Part shown: in pieces, positions 11,447-23,100 of the stretch
How the letters are laid out: each line of letters starts with the position of its first letter
Numbering within the stretch: position 1 is the stretch's first letter
Origin: Calliphora vicina
Taxonomy: Eukaryota > Arthropoda > Insecta > Diptera > Calliphoridae
Reading direction: 5' to 3'
DNA: 64,000 nt
Assembly: GCF_958450345.1 (NCBI RefSeq)
Contig: NC_088780.1
Span: forward strand, 95,492,226-95,556,225
Translations under genes and position numbers: made by a program
Notes under the pieces: generated by a model
Told to the model about the DNA's origin: nothing
Database searches by the model: none
Seen by the model: only the letters and a program-made list of their open reading frames with translations

Positions 11447-12031
11447 GAGTAAGTTCGGGTAATGTGGTATACCTATTTTTTATTTGACTATAATTTTTAG
11501 AATCTCAATTCGATTGGAACAGTTCAAAGCTGGTGTTCTACTACAAGTGTTAGGTTTACATCCATTAAAGTAAAAAAGTCTTTGAAGTTCAAGTTTCAGA
11601 GAAATTTGGGAAAAAGAGAGAAAACCCATAAACAAGCCATTGAAAAAATTGGCTGGTAATGTGGTATACCATGTTCTTTTAATATTTTATACTAAACCAC
11701 ATAACCCATGCATAGTATTTTAATTTGTAAATCAGTTGCGGTTTATTTAAACCATCTTCAATGGATGTTATAGTTGTCAGCTGACCAAGCTTACCAGATG
11801 CTCCTCAATACATTCTTCGCTTCGTAGGGGACATTGAATGACTGATGCGAAAATAATGTCTATCTCGTTGTTTCTAATAGCTCAGGTAGCTTTCTTCAAC
11901 TGACTATTTCCATGTTATTTTCTGAGATAATAAAACTCTTAAGCTTGGTACCGATACTCCTATGCTCTTAGTTTTAGAGAAAAGTAGCTATACCACATTA
12001 CCCGCCTATATCACATTACCCGAACTTACTC
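11447..12031. mobile_element. 585-bp TA-flanked MITE in the non-LTR ORF2
   Basis: Terminal inverted repeats start GAGTAAGTTCGGGTAATGTG (11447-11466) and end with the exact complement (12012-12031). TA is duplicated at 11445-11446 and 12032-12033. The ggtaatgtggtata word occurs again internally at 11654, and a second copy of its complement lies at 11990-12004, so subterminal repeats are present. Excising the element with one TA joins ETNRL to RKIIS in the host ORF2 in frame. A TA duplication points to a Tc1/mariner-type mobiliser. No transposase is encoded. Confidence 0.85.
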
Positions 12032-13614
12032 TACGTAAAATTATATCAACCTCTCTGGTTGCACCAAGATATATTCAGAAACCATTCGGTAGATGGACTC
12101 TGAATAGTAATGAGACACTTGAGGTCCTACTAGACACACATTTCCCAGGATGTCTCTTAGTCGGCGGTGAGACTGTGAATGCGACTGCTGATTCTGTGTT
12201 TTAACTCTGTTCCGGTGAACAGGGACAGAATTCAGTGGGCAATCAAAAGCTTCGAGCCGTTTAAATCACCTGGGCTGGAAAGCCTGCTGATTTTTAGAAG
12301 AATGAAGAAATAGTTGTACCATGTCTCACTAATTTATACACAGCGTGCATAAGGTGGACGAAGTGTAGAATAGACTTCATTCCTAAAGGAGGTAAGGCGA
12401 CTCAAACTAAATCAACGGATTACAGACCAATTAGTCGTGCATCGTTTTTGCTGAAATCATTATTAAGGATGATTGACGTACACCTGAGAATTACCATTCC
12501 GACGGAACTCATTTCTAAATCCCAACATACCTATACCAAGGGCAGATCTGTGGAAACAGCTCTACATTCGTTAGTTGGCTCCATTGAAGAGTTGCTATCA
12601 CATGAGGAGTATTCACTTGTTGCCTTTCTCGATATTGAAGTAACTTCCTAACTGCGATGGCATCCTATCTGTGATGGACGAACTTGGGATTGATATATGT
12701 GTACGCCGGTTAGTCGGAAAGATACTCGGTTATAGAGTGCTACCCTAGGTGGCATAAGTGTTTCAAAAGTGGCCATTTGTGGAACCCCGCAGGTTGGTGT
12801 ATTATCACCACATCTGTGGAATCCGGCTACGAATGTCCTGTTGGTCAGGATGTACAACAGAAGGATGCAAACAGTCGCGTATGCTGACGATGTTGTGGTA
12901 TTAATATCTTTAAAATTCCTGGATACAATATTTAGTTGTGTAGAATCGTCGTCAAGTACACTGAGTGAGTGGAGTGTTTCGAGTGGACTTAGTGTGAACC
13001 CCCAAAAATAGGAATTGGTTCTCTTCACTAGAAGGTATAAGCTCGATGGCTTTAGACCACCTAGACTGAATGGAATCAGTCTAGGTGGCATCATTCTAGA
13101 TAAAAGATTATCCTGGAATCTAAACATTCAGAAAAGTATTAATAAGGCAATCTACTTATGTAAAACAGCAATTCGTATTGTCTGGGGTATTAATCGAAAG
13201 GTAACAATTGGATTTTCAAAACAGTTATTAACCCTAAAATTTACGCATGCTTTTTGGAAAGCTGGTTATATAATTGGCTCTCAACTCTGCTGTGAGACTA
13301 AATTATGGTTGTTCGTGGTCTGGTAAGGACCTTGGACATTCTACGATACTGAATTACTATAGGCACATACATAGTAATGACGATTATTGCATCGCAAAAC
13401 CTTTTTTCGATAGGCATTTCCATATTATAATCCCGAATAGGGATTTATGGCAGCGCGAACTATTCCCCCCTGATGATGTCATAAGGATTTATACTGATGG
13501 CTCTAGGAGGGGCATTAGTGTAGGTGGAGGTTTCTATATTGAGAACTTTGGTATAAAATCCTACTTTAAACTACCTAACTTCTGGCGGAAATTACTGCCA
13601 TTAAACGTGCATCC

Positions 13615-14329
13615 ACAAATATATATGAAGACTAAGCTCCACCTTTTCTCCTCAAAATTTCGCTCCACCCTGCTATATGGATGTGAGTCCTATTCTACTG
13701 CAAGCTACATAGTATCCCTGCAAGTATTTACTAACCCCTGCTTGCGAAAAATAATGTGAATATTTTGGGCGAACGTAGTTTCCAACAGAGACCTCTGGCA
13801 AAGAGCAGGCGAAATACCAATCCGAATAGAAATTGCAAAGAGGAAATGGAGTTGGGTTCGTCATATTTTGAGAAGGCCTCATGATGATATATAAAAGATG
13901 GCAATTGACAGGAACCCACAAGGCAGTAGCAGAAGACTAAGACCCGCTAACACTTGCAGACGGCAATTAGAATCCGAAACTAGCAGAACAGGAAATACTT
14001 GGTCTGTGATAAAACTAATGGCACAGGACAGATCCCGATGGAAGAATTTCGTTACGACCCTTTGTTCCAACTTGGAAACATAGGAGTCAATATATATACA
14101 CAGAGAAAAGAGATTCGTGATAGCAACCGAATTTGTTGCCAATCGAATGTTTCTGACTTAGTAACCGAATTTTACAGTTGTGACTACAATATTTTGGAAG
14201 GGGTAACTAAAGTTTGGTTGCCTCAACCGAAATTCTTCTTTATCAACTGACTTTCTGTTGTTAGAACTGAAAAATAATATGTGTGCAACCGAATCATTCG
14301 ATTACGAATCTGTTTTCTCTGTGTATGTA
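13615..14329 (+). mobile_element. 5'-truncated RTE fragment inside the RNase H domain
   Basis: Flanked by the 13-bp duplication taaacgtgcatcc at 13602-13614 and 14330-14342. It encodes only the RTE C terminus: RSTLLYGCESY (13660-13690), LQVFTNPCLRKIM (13720-13758), DLWQRAGEIPIRIEIAKRKW (13790-13850), DRNPQGSSRRLRPANTCRRQ (13905-13965), ending in LCSNLET (about 14082). It then runs into a short TA tract at 14089-14098. Target-primed reverse transcription with 5' truncation explains the structure. A MITE sits in its TA tail. It is homologous to 6450-6783. Confidence 0.85.
14099..14323. mobile_element. 225-bp MITE in the RTE tail
   Basis: Ends are CACAGAGAAAAGAGATTCGT and the complement of the same word with one mismatch (g to c). 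It is flanked by TA on both sides, within the (TA)n tail of the RTE. Internally it has at least four aaccgaa(t) words, which may be subterminal binding repeats. A similar acgcagagaaaaa start occurs at 48651. No coding capacity. Confidence 0.7.
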
Positions 14330-14744
14330 TAAACGTGCATCCGATTGACTGAGGTATTATAGAATATCTGGTGATATATGATTTATTGATAGCAAGGCTG
14401 CCATTAACGGAATAGCGAGTATCTTCACGACATCTAGGTTCACCGAGGACTGGTGGGTAACCCTAAACGAAATAGCGAGACATTGTAGGATAACGCTTAT
14501 ATGGGTCTCTAGTAATTGTATAACAGGCGAATTGGAAAAATGGTGTGCGATGATGAATAACCTTTTCTGGTATTTTCCTTGTTAAATGTAAGATGGCTGT
14601 TCAGCAGAAACTATATGAGACTGCACAAAATAGGACTAACCTTCCTGTAATACAACGAGGTCGACTTGGCCCGTATATGATGCCAGCAGGACGAATCTAC
14701 TTATGGAATTCCATCGTAAGTAAATAGGGCTGATTGTCTCTTTT

Positions 14745-16130
14745 ATCACAGGACACTTTATGACGACATTGCAGCAAATACCATTTTTTTTTTAGTAAAA
14801 ACCACTGTGCTCTATTAAAATAAATTTTTAGTAAAGGGGTATTTATTGCCATGTGTTTGTATGTGAGAAAGTGTTCGAAAGTGTGTCCTGTGTTACATGT
14901 TGAGGTTTGAAGAAAACGAAAAAAAAAATATTTATTGAAATTGATATTGACTTTTTTTATTGTCATAGACATGAGGCCGCTATTTTACAACAAGACCTTT
15001 TTCTATTGTTTTCGCAACCCCTTCCAGGCACTAGTTTTTTATCCGTTTTGTGCAAAAAAAAATACATTTTAAACTAAAGAAGCGTACACACACAAACCAA
15101 ACAGCAATTGTCGTTTAAAATTGACTATAGTTTTATAAGATTGTGTTATTTTTACAGCAACGACTTCAACATACAACTACGATTAATATTATTTCTAGCT
15201 GTTGTGTTTTTTACAGTTTTACGCTTAAATTTTAAAAGTGTGTCTGCTTCTCTGACGTCTTTAAGTTCAAGAGTTTGGCGTGTGTGTTTAAAATTTTATT
15301 CATTTTTGACACCCCTTTTTTCGTTGCTGTTTCTTAAGATTTTTTTATTATTGGATTTTCTTTTTTTTCAAAACTCTATGTAGTTGTTATTTGTTTTGTT
15401 TAAATATAATCTTTGCAGTCCTTTTTCTGACGTTTTATTATTTTGACCCAATGTTTGCACCTCAATTTGTCTTAACTAATGTGAAAAATGTGGAAATTAG
15501 TTGTTGTCTCAATGTATGAATCGTCGTATGTTGCCTTGGAGTTGTATGTTTGTTTTTTATTGTGATTTTTTCATTTACGATTAGATGTGAATTTTCTGTA
15601 ACCAGATTCAGAATTCAGTCTCGTATGAAATAAACATTAAGATTTCTGCTTTCATCAATCACTTGAAGCGTGTCACACCTATCAGTGTTATAAAAGTTTG
15701 TTTAAATGGATTCTTTTTTTATAATTCTAAAGGGGTTTTAGTATTTTCGCGTGTTTTTATGAGCATAGTAAACAAAAGCCTTTTTTGTAACTGTCATTTG
15801 CCAGAATTGTGTGGTGAATTGCGGATAAATGTTGTCTACTTAAGAAAATCTAACAATTGGAGTAGAAGTTGCAATTTCACAATTCTTAATAGAAGTGAAA
15901 CTAATTTGTTTAAGAATTAATTATAACTGATATTAAGTATTTTAAGTTTTATTAAGGCAATAGATTTTCAGTATTGAAAATAAATATTTTAAATGCTGAG
16001 CTCTTTGCGTCATTGGTTAGCCAGGGATAAGGGCGATTTTATGTTAAAGATTATATTTTAAGGGATCTGGTGATGTTCCTTTTCCGATCACTTGGATACA
16101 ATCAGTATGTACTTGTTTACTGTGTACTAA
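14745..16130. other. No gene recognised
   Basis: AT-rich, no transposon or protein signature seen. T-rich tracts at 15180-15380. Could be host intron or intergenic DNA. Confidence 0.45.
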
Positions 16131-16677
16131 GTACTGAAATCGAAAAAATCTTAACACACGTTTTTCATTAAAACTTTTAACCCAAGTATTATTTGATTTT
16201 TTTTTATCAAGTTACCTTTGTAAAGCATGCCAGTTATTACGTTTAATGTCAATTATGTTCATTTGTTGTTAATCTGAGTGACGAGAAAAAAGTGCGTACT
16301 AAAATTATTAAATATTTTCAACAAAACCCAACTTGGTGCTACAAAAAGTTGGCCAAACAATCAAAGGTCTGCCGTCAAACTAATTCCTGTGTTATTAAAC
16401 AATATCGGGAGAACTTGTAGGTTGATAGAAAACCTGGTTCATATAGAAGGAATGGTCCACTTGATGTTTCTAAAGCAAACAAAATTAGAAAGCATTTTCA
16501 AAAGAGCTCTCAACACATCCAGTAGGAAAGCAGTCCGGTTAGCTCAGAATATAAGGCTCAAAAAGTTCCTGACAGGAACTCTTCTATAAATTTAGACTCC
16601 AAAAAAGAGGGCACGGAAATTGAAGTCAAATTGTAAAGAAAAAATATACCTGCTGCATAATGGATGACGAAACATAC

Positions 16678-17330
16678 TGATACGAAATTGTACTTGAATT
16701 CAAATATAACGATTTTAACGACTGATTGAAAGTTGCATAATGCTATTTGAAAGCAGTGCCTCTCAAACTGTAACATATCTGTGGGCATTATTAACATTAA
16801 ATTAAAGCTTTGAGTTGATCATTGATCGTAAGTATGACAACGTTGAATGTTTGATGCGACTCGTATATTCGAATTCGAATTTTCGTGTTTTGACAGTTAA
16901 AGAATATTGTTTTAAAGTTCACCAGAGATGGCATGTGTATTCGAAAGCTCTAGACTTCGAATATACGAGCTTTGCCAGTTAAAGAACAATCTAGAGTGCA
17001 GATGGCAGTATTATAAATAGTGGCAGAGGTTGCAGTCGATAGTGAGTTTATCAGAGACGCTATTCGAATAAAAATCAACTGAGTGCCTTAAAGTGTGCTG
17101 TGTTTTCAAGTGAATTCGTTTATATTATAAACTGTATCTGTATTTCCGCGAATTTATAAACGTGTTTAAAAAAAACACTGAGTGACTATTTAATTCTGTT
17201 GTTGTTCATTTTAAATAAATAAAGAGCTGTTACAATTTTTTAACTACTAAACGGCTTTTATTTGCAATCAAAAGTATCCGGTTTATTTAAAGGAAATAAA
17301 CCAACGTTTTGAAAAGGTTAAAACGTAACA
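16678..17330 (+). mobile_element. Probable solo LTR inside the Tc1-like transposase
   Basis: A 653-bp segment that starts TGATACG, ends CGTAACA and interrupts the transposase directly after DDETY. It has LTR-like signals in the expected order: a tataaatag box at 17012, AATAAA signals near 17214, and a G/T-poor end. Two diverged copies of an approximately 45-bp block (gacagttaaagaat…agatggca at 16895-16935, and gccagttaaagaac…agatggca at 16974-17006) sit upstream of the TATA box like enhancer repeats. The flanks atac/gtat do not give a clean duplication, so the boundary and the gypsy-like assignment are tentative. Confidence 0.6.
17012..17020 (+). promoter_or_regulatory. TATA box of the probable solo LTR
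   Basis: tataaatag lies about two-thirds of the way into the LTR-like segment, downstream of duplicated upstream blocks and roughly 200 bp before AATAAA signals. This is the usual U3-R-U5 order. Inference from position only. Confidence 0.45.
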
Positions 17331-17710
17331 GTATGTATAGTAAATTTTTCGCAGCTTCCGGGTTAATATTTTTATGTTGCTGATGCTCGATGGAATGTTG
17401 TAGAGAAGTTTAGGACCCAAATGCAGAAAATTTTACCAAAAAGTTCTTGGCATGGTAAGCAATATGCAGTTGCGCCAAAAGAAGTCAAACATTTGTTACA
17501 AAGGGCTCTATAAATACCAAAATTTACATCAAGGAATGTTTACTAAAGAGAATCCATTCGTAAGACTTCTTAACGTTTCCACTTATTTTTTGGGCTGATT
17601 TGGCATCCTGTCACAATGGTAAGCAAGATCTCGAGTGGTACAAGAACAATAATGTGGAGCCTGGAGCTAAGGCTAAAGGTAGGGTCACACATGACAAATA
17701 TTTGACGAAA

Positions 17711-18054
17711 AAGACGTAACCACTAAATAAAATACATTTAAATTCTTTTATTTATTTGAAAAACTTATTTTACTTCGGATGATTCAAAACAAAAAAATCA
17801 GTTTTATTTTATTTGATGCCGTTTGATCTTACAAAACACTTTTAAGAGTAAACACTTCAAACAAATTTGTGCATTTTGAAAAAAAAAATTAAAAAAGTTT
17901 TTGATTTGCTAACAACAATAGGTAATAAGTTAGTTACCTGTTAGGCCAAAATGTCAAATTTTTACCCCCTCTACCGATCTTGTTGAAAAATTGTGTCTGA
18001 ATTACTATCCAATAGAACTAACCTTTCATTCCTTAGAAATCAGTTTTTAAAAAA
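17711..18054. other. No gene recognised; AT-rich
   Basis: Possibly the 3' non-coding end of the Tc1-like element. No boundary motif could be fixed. Confidence 0.35.
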
Positions 18055-18460
18055 GACCAAAAGGTTCTTCAAGGAATATATCTCAGCTTTTGTTTGAGCT
18101 AAAAAAAAATTTAAAAAAATTTTGAAAAAAAGTTTTTGATTTTGCAAAAAAAGGTCAAAAATTGCATGTTTTGAGTTACGAAACATGCAATTTTTGATAG
18201 ATATCGCATCCCACTAAGTGACCATAAGGGTCTTCAAGGAAAATATCTAAGCTCTTGTCTGAGCTAAAAAAAAATTAAAAAAGGGTCCATTTTGAAAAAA
18301 AAGTCAACAAAGTTTTTGATTTTGCAAAAAAAAGTCAAAAATTACATATTTTGAGTTCTCCCACTAAGCGACCAAAAAGGTCTTCAAGGAAAAGCTTTAT
18401 TTAAAAAAGGCCCATTTTGAAAAAAAAATTCAAAAAAGTTTTTGATTTCGATATAAAAAT
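18055..18460. repeat. Three diverged tandem copies of a ~150-166-bp unit
   Basis: The phrase ggtcttcaaggaaaatatct (with variants) begins units near 18060, 18227 and 18377. Each is followed by a gagctaaaaaaaaatt-like segment, ccattttgaaaaaa, and gtttttgatttt. The third unit is shortened. No coding potential; related AT-rich text flanks it. Confidence 0.6.
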
Positions 18461-19840
18461 TTCAAATCGCTAATAACTTCGTAAATACGTCGATTTTAAG
18501 GAAAATAAACTCAATGGCATCACTCATATTTTATACAACTGGGAAATACGAAATGTAGTTTAAACAAAAAAATATTTGTTGCCGAAACTACAATTTTGTG
18601 CCAACAACTAAAAATTATTAAATTTTGGTTCCTTTTTCAAGCGACCATAGTTTACAAGGGTAATATTTCTGCTAAATGTGTCAGAAATTTTTATGTACAG
18701 ACATATAAAGAAACATAAAAAACCGCCTTAACTAAGAAACATACAAAGTAATAAACAAAATATTGTTTAAATTGTTGCCACTGCACCTGTTTGATTTATA
18801 AGATGAAATAATGTTTAACAACATGTTTAAATTGTTTATAAAGCAAAATTACGCAGAAAAAAGTACAAAATTTAAAGGAAAAATACCATAAATTGTTTAA
18901 GAAAATGTGAAAAAAAACTAAAAATCATTAAATCAAAATATTATAGGAACGTGCTTCAAAGTGTTTTCAACAGGCACACAAGCGTATGATACATGTAACA
19001 CCAAACTCATCATCATCATGAACAAATGCAACAACACATAACACACAAAAAACAAATAATATTTACACCGTGCAAACAAACATCAATACATTCAATGAAG
19101 TGCAAAGAAAATGCATTTCAAATATAAGAACAAAAAAAAGGGAAACAATCTTACAAACAAATCACTTGGGGAGAAAAATAAATAAAACACCTTCTGTTTG
19201 CATACGGCGGCTAAAAAGTGCAACTAGGCACCACTCTTGTATTAAGCATGCAACAGGCTGAGTATTCACTCAGCGACACGTTTAATCCTTTTGATCAAAA
19301 TTTATGCAAACTATTTTTAAATCACCCCACAGCCTCAGTTTCCCTAGCACACATGTATTTTGCATTTACACTCACTCACTCTCCCTACTCTTAGTTTATA
19401 ATTTACAAACGAACGAAAGCTAATTTCTTATGAATTAATGCACGGCAATGTAACAAAAAAAAGAAACAAAAATTGAAAAATACTTTTCAAAATCAAAGAC
19501 CCAACAGGAGGGTCTTTCAAAATCATCATCATCAGCCACATCATGAGCAGCGGCAGCTTAATTTACATTTTCTTCTTCATAAACAACGTGATCATTTGGT
19601 AAGCGTGTGTGTTTATGTGAATTTAAAATAAACTGTTTGGACGTGTGTTTTTTAAACAGCATCATCATCATCATGATCAAAACAGCAAACACACGTCAAC
19701 TTTAATATACAAAATTTTCATTATTTCTGCTTTGTGTACGCTATAAAGCAGGTTAGGTAAGGGTGATAGTTAGTACTATGTCCATAAAGGCTACTACTCA
19801 TCATGATCTTCATTTTAATAACAAAAGTTGAGATTTAAAC
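18461..19840. other. No gene recognised; short ATC/CAT microsatellite patches
   Basis: AT-rich, with catcatcat-type patches at 19006-19018, 19524-19534 and 19659-19672. Otherwise unremarkable and possibly host sequence. Confidence 0.45.
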
Positions 19841-20340
19841 AATATCCCCACGTTCAAGGATTTTAGGATTAATTAGGCCCAAGGACGAACCCAACTGATT
19901 TTGGTTGAAATCGGTTCATGATTTTGCCTGGCCCTCATACAAATTCTCCTGGGAATTGCACTTATATATGGATGTGCCAGAAGCTAAAAGGCCAACTCCA
20001 CTTTTCGAAAATGTCTCAGTTTTATTATATTACTATCAAATTAGTTGTGAATTCTTTGAAAATTATTCTATTATTAAAATATTTTCTTTTAAAAAATATG
20101 AAAAATCGTTGTTGATTAAACGCATTGGTTTAGTTAGGCCTTTTAGCTTCTGACACATCCATACATAGTCATAAAAGTGTTAATTATGAAACGATATTTT
20201 TTAGCACGGATCTGTCTTGTAAACTCAGGAATAATACAGTAAAGTTTGGTGAAAATCAGACCACATTTGATCCTAGTCCCCATATAGGGCCCCTTAAGAA
20301 AATCTGTTTAAATCCTTGAGTCCTCGTTAGTAAAACTATT
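19840..20340. repeat. mini-me-related repeat interrupted by a MITE
   Basis: The flanks read gaaatcggttcatgattttg and ctcatacaaattctcctggg on the left, and tagtccccatatagggcccc on the right. These are the same phrases as in the repeats at 3.7 and 46.6 kb. The interruption at 19969-20161 separates the halves. Confidence 0.5.
19969..20161. mobile_element. 193-bp TA-flanked MITE
   Basis: Ends are inverted copies of TGGATGTGCCAGAAGCTAAA, with one mismatch in the complement at 20142-20161, continuing through aggcc. TA is present at 19967-19968 and 20162-20163. Removing it rejoins a cacttata-catagtcataaa phrase that resembles the uninterrupted repeat at 3785-3803. No coding capacity. Confidence 0.7.
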
Positions 20341-20344
20341 GCGG

Positions 20345-20830
20345 AAAAGACACAGTAAAATATTGTATAAGGCAGGTCTTATCAATCAGGATAATGTTCC
20401 CACGGTCTTACCCCCATTAGAGTTCCCCAGTAAGGACTAATGGACTGGATACGATCAACTGTTCGAATGGGCTGCATATTTCACTGATGGATCCAAGGTA
20501 GACTCTGATACAGGGGCCGGGGTTTATACGGTCGACAAGGGTATTAAACGATCATACAGACTCTCTGACGAATGCAGCGTCTTCCAGGAAGAGATCTTCG
20601 CTATTAGGAAAGCCACGGAGTTAATAAGAGCACACATCACAGAGGGGTTTGCAGTGACAATTTATGGAGACAATAAGGCGGCACTTAAAGCTCTGAAATG
20701 CCATTTATGTAATACATTCTAGCATAACACAGAATCAAAAATATTTGGAAATAAATCTGGCATTTCTAAACGGCTGGTCCGATGGGGATAAAATCTGACG
20801 TAGCCAAGGAGTATTCGAGTTTAAGTTATT
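20345..20830 (+). pseudogene. Non-LTR retrotransposon RNase H fragment (second lineage)
   Basis: An open stretch reads AYFTDGSKVDSDTGAGVYT (20490-20546), RSYRLSDECSVFQEEIFAIRKA (20555-20620) and YGDNKAALKAL (20665-20697). This gives the D-G-S, E and D-N-K blocks of an RNase H as found in R1/I/LOA ORF2 proteins. It differs clearly from the 13.5-kb RNase H, so it is a separate family. Frames break after 20720. No RT is attached. Confidence 0.75.
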
Positions 20831-23100
20831 AAAATGGGTCCTAAAATGCTCCACTGGCGGCGATATGGGGGCTCAAAGTAGGGTACCTTCGACATGTAAA
20901 ATTGTTAAACACGTGGGATTTTTTCTCCATCCGATTTCAATGATTTTTATATTTTAGGAAAGAGATCAAACTATTGCACTTTTTCATATCTTAATATGAC
21001 TGAACCATTGCAATGCATTGAATCAAATATTAAGAAATTTTATACAAATTTTTTAGTATGAAAAGTGCAATATTTTTGAAGAATGTAGCATATTTAGATT
21101 CAAAAATAGAATGGCATATTTTTGAATCTAATTGAGATATTGACTTGAATTTTTTTTTGTAATAGCAAAAATGTTCTCCGTAAAGATACTTTGTCGAAAA
21201 ACATAAAACTGTTATATGTTCTTAAAGAAAGTTTTTTTAATAAACAAGTAAGAGAGCTATATTCGGATGTGCCGAATCTTATATACCCTTCACCAAATTA
21301 TATTTCAAAATACAAATTTTAAATATTTTTATTTTTTGAATTTTTTGGAAAAAAAATTTTTGGATTTGTTATTTTAAAATTTTTTAAAATTTTAAAATTT
21401 TTTTGGTCCATCTTACTATGGTCTTATATACATCGCACAGTGGATCACTATCGTTTTTCATCGGCCAAAACTCTGTAACTTTTGAACCGATAGACATATT
21501 TTAGAAAATTTTTGTTGATGGACAGATAACTTCTTGAATTTTTCTCCAGTTTTAATTTCATTAAAATTGGTTCAGCAGTTGTTGAACTTTTAATTTTTGC
21601 ATAGCATTTCGTATGAAATGCAATTTTTTTGTTTTTTGAATCAGCTATACATACTTATTAAAAAAGTTATCAGCAGATAAAAGCAATTAAGAAGTATGTT
21701 CGGGCAAGCTCGACCATATAATACCCTACACTATAATTTATTTTCGTGAATGATTTTCGAAAGAGGGCATTATATAGGAGCTATGCCTAATTATGGACCA
21801 ATCGCCATGAAATTAGGTCGTGTGATTTATGTCTATATGGAAGTTATTTCTGTTGAATTTTGTATTTATACCAACATTTTTAAGAGAGTTATGCTCGCTC
21901 AATTGATTTTCGGTAGCGCGTCTTATATGGGAGCTATGACTAATTATGGACCGATCATCATAAAATTTGGTGACATTAATATAGTTAAAAAAGTGTTCAA
22001 CAAACAGATCAAAACTTTGGACTTTCTCCTGGTAGTAAAATTTGTTTAACCCCTTTTATTCCACTGAAATTCAAATTTAACTAAAATATAGTACCTGAAA
22101 AAAAATTTAATAACACATCAGGTATAAACGGTACAGTGACAAATCATACCAGTTCTTAAAGACTATTATCCTACCAACATAACAAAAAAAAAACCATCCA
22201 ATTATTGATAACAGTTTGCGAGTAATGATAATTTACTTCTGATCAAATTTACAAAAATCACATTTTTTATAAAATGACATAAAATATTTGACTTTAACAG
22301 CATGCCACGCACACAATTGACAATATTTTTATCTAATTTTTTGGCTACCTTAGTTTCAATGTGTTTACTATTGAATGGCATTAACATTTTTGAAATCGAA
22401 ATTAACAAAAAGTTGGACTTTTGGCCGATGAAATTGAGATATGAGCCACCGTGTGTCGTTGCAAAGCTTTTTGAAATATCTATCATTAGATATGCATATT
22501 ATCTATATTAATGACTTAGTAATGCAGATATAGTAGGTCAAAAATTGGTAAAAAATCTAGGTTCCTGTTTTTTTTTCACATATCACAGGCATTTGTAGAC
22601 CGATTTTGCTGATTTTAAATAGAAACTTCTGGAAAGCATGTCTTATAGAATTATTGAAGATTTGGATCTCGAAGATATCTGGGGTCTTCAGAAAATTGAT
22701 TTCAACAGACAGACTGACAGACAGATAAGGATCCTGAATATACATACTTTATAGGGTCGGAAAATTATATTCTGGAAATTACAAATGGAATGACAAACTT
22801 ATATATACCGTTCTCACGAAGGTGAAGGTTACAAAAAAGAGTTAAGTCGCCCAAAAAACAACAAAAATCTACTATTTTGCGAATTTTTAAATTGAAAATC
22901 GTTTATTTTTGGATGAAAAATTTATATTGCTCTGAAATCTTTTGTATATTATTGCTAATTTAATTGTATAACTAACAAAAGAGATCGAATCCATTCGGTC
23001 CAAAAATACGCCCTATATTTTTAAAAAAGCGGACCAAGGTATGGCAAAATTTTATAATTTCAAATTTGAAATGCCTATAACGGAAATTATATGAGATAAA
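20831..23100. repeat. AT-rich repeat split by a mini-me-like insertion
   Basis: The two outer parts (about 20990-21244 and 22830-23100) match 49690-50545 in order and orientation: agtgcaa(t/c)atttttgaagaa, catatttttgaatctaattg, cgtaaagata, gtcgcccaaaaaac-like, accaaggtatggcaaaattt. In the 49.7-kb copy the join is uninterrupted, so the 1.6-kb middle is an insertion. Confidence 0.65.
21241..22860. repeat. mini-me-like repeat with a nested relative
   Basis: Begins aaacaagtaagagagctata with gccgaatcttatataccctt. Ends with cagacagactgacagacaga, cctgaatatacatactttat, gggtcgg, and a caaatggaatgacaaactta block. This is the mirror of 51405-52028 and close to 40240-40615. A second repeat unit (ccatataataccctacact at 21713, then ataggagctatgcctaatta) is nested inside. 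Non-coding. Confidence 0.6.

Larger units (their letters stand above)
10600..14740 (+). pseudogene. I/R1-type non-LTR ORF2 with EN, RT and RNase H, interrupted twice
   Basis: Domains in order across frameshifts: an APE-type endonuclease part (AKLHHIIWGSSD at 10790-10830, SDHQYIDF-like at 11010-11045); a linker with PPWW and AKRKAW (11250-11400); RT fingers DYRPIS (12420) and SKSQHTYTKGRSVETALHSLV (12510-12580); AFLDIE (12622-12640); GTPQVGVLSPHLWNP (12780-12825); the catalytic YADDVV (12880-12897); thumb with LGGIILDKRLSWN (13080-13115); RNase H start IYTDGS (13488-13505). RNase H resumes after an RTE insertion at about 14343 with FIDSKAAINGIASI and ITLIWV. The 3' zinc-knuckle end is absent and homology with the 1130-1870 copy stops near 14735. 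Many stops. An APE endonuclease plus RNase H places it in the I/LOA/R1 group. Confidence 0.85.
16137..17710 (+). pseudogene. Tc1/mariner-superfamily transposon with decayed transposase
   Basis: Plus-strand frames give an N-terminal helix-turn-helix region (FQQNPTWCYKKLAKQSKVCRQT near 16315-16380, then VIKQYRENL, VDRKPGSYRRNGPLDVSKA and ESIFKRALNTSSRKAVRLAQ to about 16550). Next come the first catalytic block IMDDETY (16656-16676) and, after an inserted LTR, FSQLPG and FYVADARWNVVEKFRTQM (17346-17420). The second catalytic block FWADLASCH (17590-17617) and EWYKNNNVEPGAKAK (17632-17677) complete it. The aspartate-containing blocks fit a Tc1/mariner-type DDE transposase common in insects. The left end (cttaacacacgtttttcatt) recurs reversed at 1-70. 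The right end could not be fixed. Stops at several places, so inactive. Confidence 0.8.

Noticed and set aside
15108..15383. 91-codon hydrophobic ORF that could look like a membrane protein
   Set aside because: T-rich low-complexity DNA gives F/L/S-rich frames. No start context, homology or splice structure supports it.
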